In this document: piece after piece, positions 4,747 to 5,169 of the stretch
Numbering within the stretch: position 1 is the first letter of the stretch
Layout: the number at the start of each line of letters is the position of its first letter
Assembly: GCA_003519685.1 (NCBI GenBank)
Contig: DOWG01000002.1
Span: 2,083 to 7,251 of the forward strand
Reading direction: 5' to 3'
Length of the DNA: 5,169 bases
From: Lachnospiraceae bacterium
Lineage (GTDB): Bacteria > Bacillota > Clostridia > Lachnospirales > Lachnospiraceae
The notes under the pieces: generated by a model
What the model was told of the DNA's origin: nothing
Databases searched by the model: none
What the model saw: the letters and a program-made list of their open reading frames with translations, nothing else
Made by a program: the position numbers and the translations under genes

Positions 4747-4824
4747 ATGATTACAGGCAATACAGAAACAAAAATCACGCGCGGGGATAATACCTACTTA
4801 TTAGAACCGCTGAACCTACAATAA
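4747..4824 (+). CDS. Doubtful 25-residue ORF upstream of the SASP gene
   Basis: ATG at 4747 opens 25 codons ending TAA at 4824 (MITGNTETKITRG at the start, LLEPLNLQ at the end). AGGAG at 4731-4735 precedes it by 11 bases, which is longer than ideal. Codons are unremarkable and no family is recognised. It could be a small protein, a translated leader of the SASP transcript, or chance. The predicted product has no membrane segment. Confidence 0.22.
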   Translation: MITGNTETKITRGDNTYLLEPLNLQ

Positions 4825-4864
4825 GTTGATTTTGTATCTTGGTTGCTTTGATATTAACAAAGAC

Positions 4865-4872
4865 GGAGGTGA
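4865..4872 (+). promoter_or_regulatory. Ribosome binding site GGAGGTGA for the SASP gene
   Basis: This near-perfect Shine-Dalgarno sequence is 7 bases before the ATG at 4880 but only 1 base before the in-frame ATG at 4874 and downstream of the earlier possible start at 4826. It therefore sets the start at 4880. Confidence 0.88.
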
Positions 4873-4879
4873 AATGATA

Positions 4880-5107
4880 ATGGCAAGTAACAATAATAGT
4901 GGATCCAACAGATCAGAGGTTCCTCAAGCTAGAGAAGCTCTTAACCGTTTTAAAATGGAAATAGCTAATGAAATTGGTGTTCCGTTAAAACAAGGCTACA
5001 ATGGTGACCTTACAAGTAAACAGAACGGATCAGTGGGCGGGGAAATGGTTAAACGTATGATCAGAAGACAGGAAGAGCAGATGTCTGGACAATCCGGCCA
5101 ACAGTAA
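4880..5107 (+). CDS. Alpha/beta-type small acid-soluble spore protein
   Basis: The protein has 75 residues, typical of the family (about 60-75). These abundant forespore proteins coat spore DNA, shift it towards an A-like form and protect it from UV, heat and chemicals; on germination they are degraded as an amino-acid source. Visible signatures are the germination-protease site region MEIANEIGV (residues 26-34, cleavage expected after Glu27), the conserved LKQGYNGDLTSKQNGSVGG block (36-54) and the DNA-binding GGEMVKRMI (53-61). The N-terminal tail is rich in Asn and Ser and the C-terminus ends in a Gln/Gly/Ser-rich tail (MSGQSGQQ). The start follows from the GGAGGTGA site. It is a single-gene unit closed by the terminator 21 bases after the stop. 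Expression late in the forespore under sigma-G is expected from the family, not shown here. Confidence 0.96.
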   Translation: MASNNNSGSNRSEVPQAREALNRFKMEIANEIGVPLKQGYNGDLTSKQNGSVGGEMVKRMIRRQEEQMSGQSGQQ

Positions 5108-5128
5108 TAGAAAGTAATAAAACAATAG

Positions 5129-5161
5129 AGATATCACCGGCTTTCCCGGTGATATCTTTTT
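5129..5161 (+). terminator. Intrinsic terminator of the SASP gene
   Basis: A perfect 12-bp stem, AGATATCACCGG (5129-5140) pairing with CCGGTGATATCT (5146-5157), closes a 5-base CTTTC loop and runs straight into a T-run at 5157-5161. It lies 21 bases after the stop codon. Confidence 0.93.
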
Positions 5162-5169
5162 AATGGAAG

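Noticed and set aside
4833..4857. TGTATC ... GATATTAA as the SASP promoter
   Set aside because: The spacer is only about 12 bases and transcription would begin at the ribosome binding site.

Overview
The window looks like a piece of chromosome from a spore-forming, low-to-moderate GC Firmicute, most likely a clostridial organism of the Lachnospiraceae type. Two things support this. A clear alpha/beta-type small acid-soluble spore protein (SASP) gene lies at the right end, which requires endospore formation. Strong AGGAGG-like ribosome binding sites precede every real gene. The exact genus is inference.

Left part (1-2552, + strand). A possible end of an upstream gene (3-71) is followed by a 586-residue cell- or spore-surface-like protein (190-1950). 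This protein has a choice-of-anchor A adhesive domain, then a perfectly alternating X-Pro rod of 54 dipeptides, then six CPx triplets, then a cysteine-rich C-terminal domain that reads like a Cna-B/carboxypeptidase-regulatory beta-sandwich. It has no visible signal peptide, membrane anchor or sorting signal, so spore-coat or exosporium assembly from the mother cell is an attractive but unproven idea. After 47 bases comes a DJ-1/PfpI-family gene (1998-2552), which probably has its own sigma-A-type promoter inside the tail of the surface-protein gene.

Middle (2549-3877, - strand). An AGCS-family sodium:alanine/glycine symporter converges on the DJ-1 gene. The stop codons overlap (2549-2552) and no terminator hairpin lies between them.

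Intergenic block (3878-4286). This 409-base stretch is AT-rich and has more structure than the coding parts. It holds a long imperfect hairpin (4057-4159) whose imperfections are mostly G-U pairs on the + strand only, with an extended -10 promoter candidate just upstream. It also holds a near-consensus sigma-A promoter (4230-4258) overlaid by four AATGTA/TTACATT half-sites.

Right part (4287-5169, + strand). A 122-residue protein of unknown family is driven by that promoter. It is followed by a doubtful 25-codon ORF, the SASP gene (4880-5107) and a textbook intrinsic terminator (5129-5161).

The genes do not form one obvious pathway. The best-supported themes are sporulation (SASP, possibly the Cys-rich surface protein) and general metabolism or stress (amino-acid symport, DJ-1). 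The least explained elements are the 4057-4159 hairpin, the repeat-covered promoter with its orphan gene, and the architecture of the surface protein.
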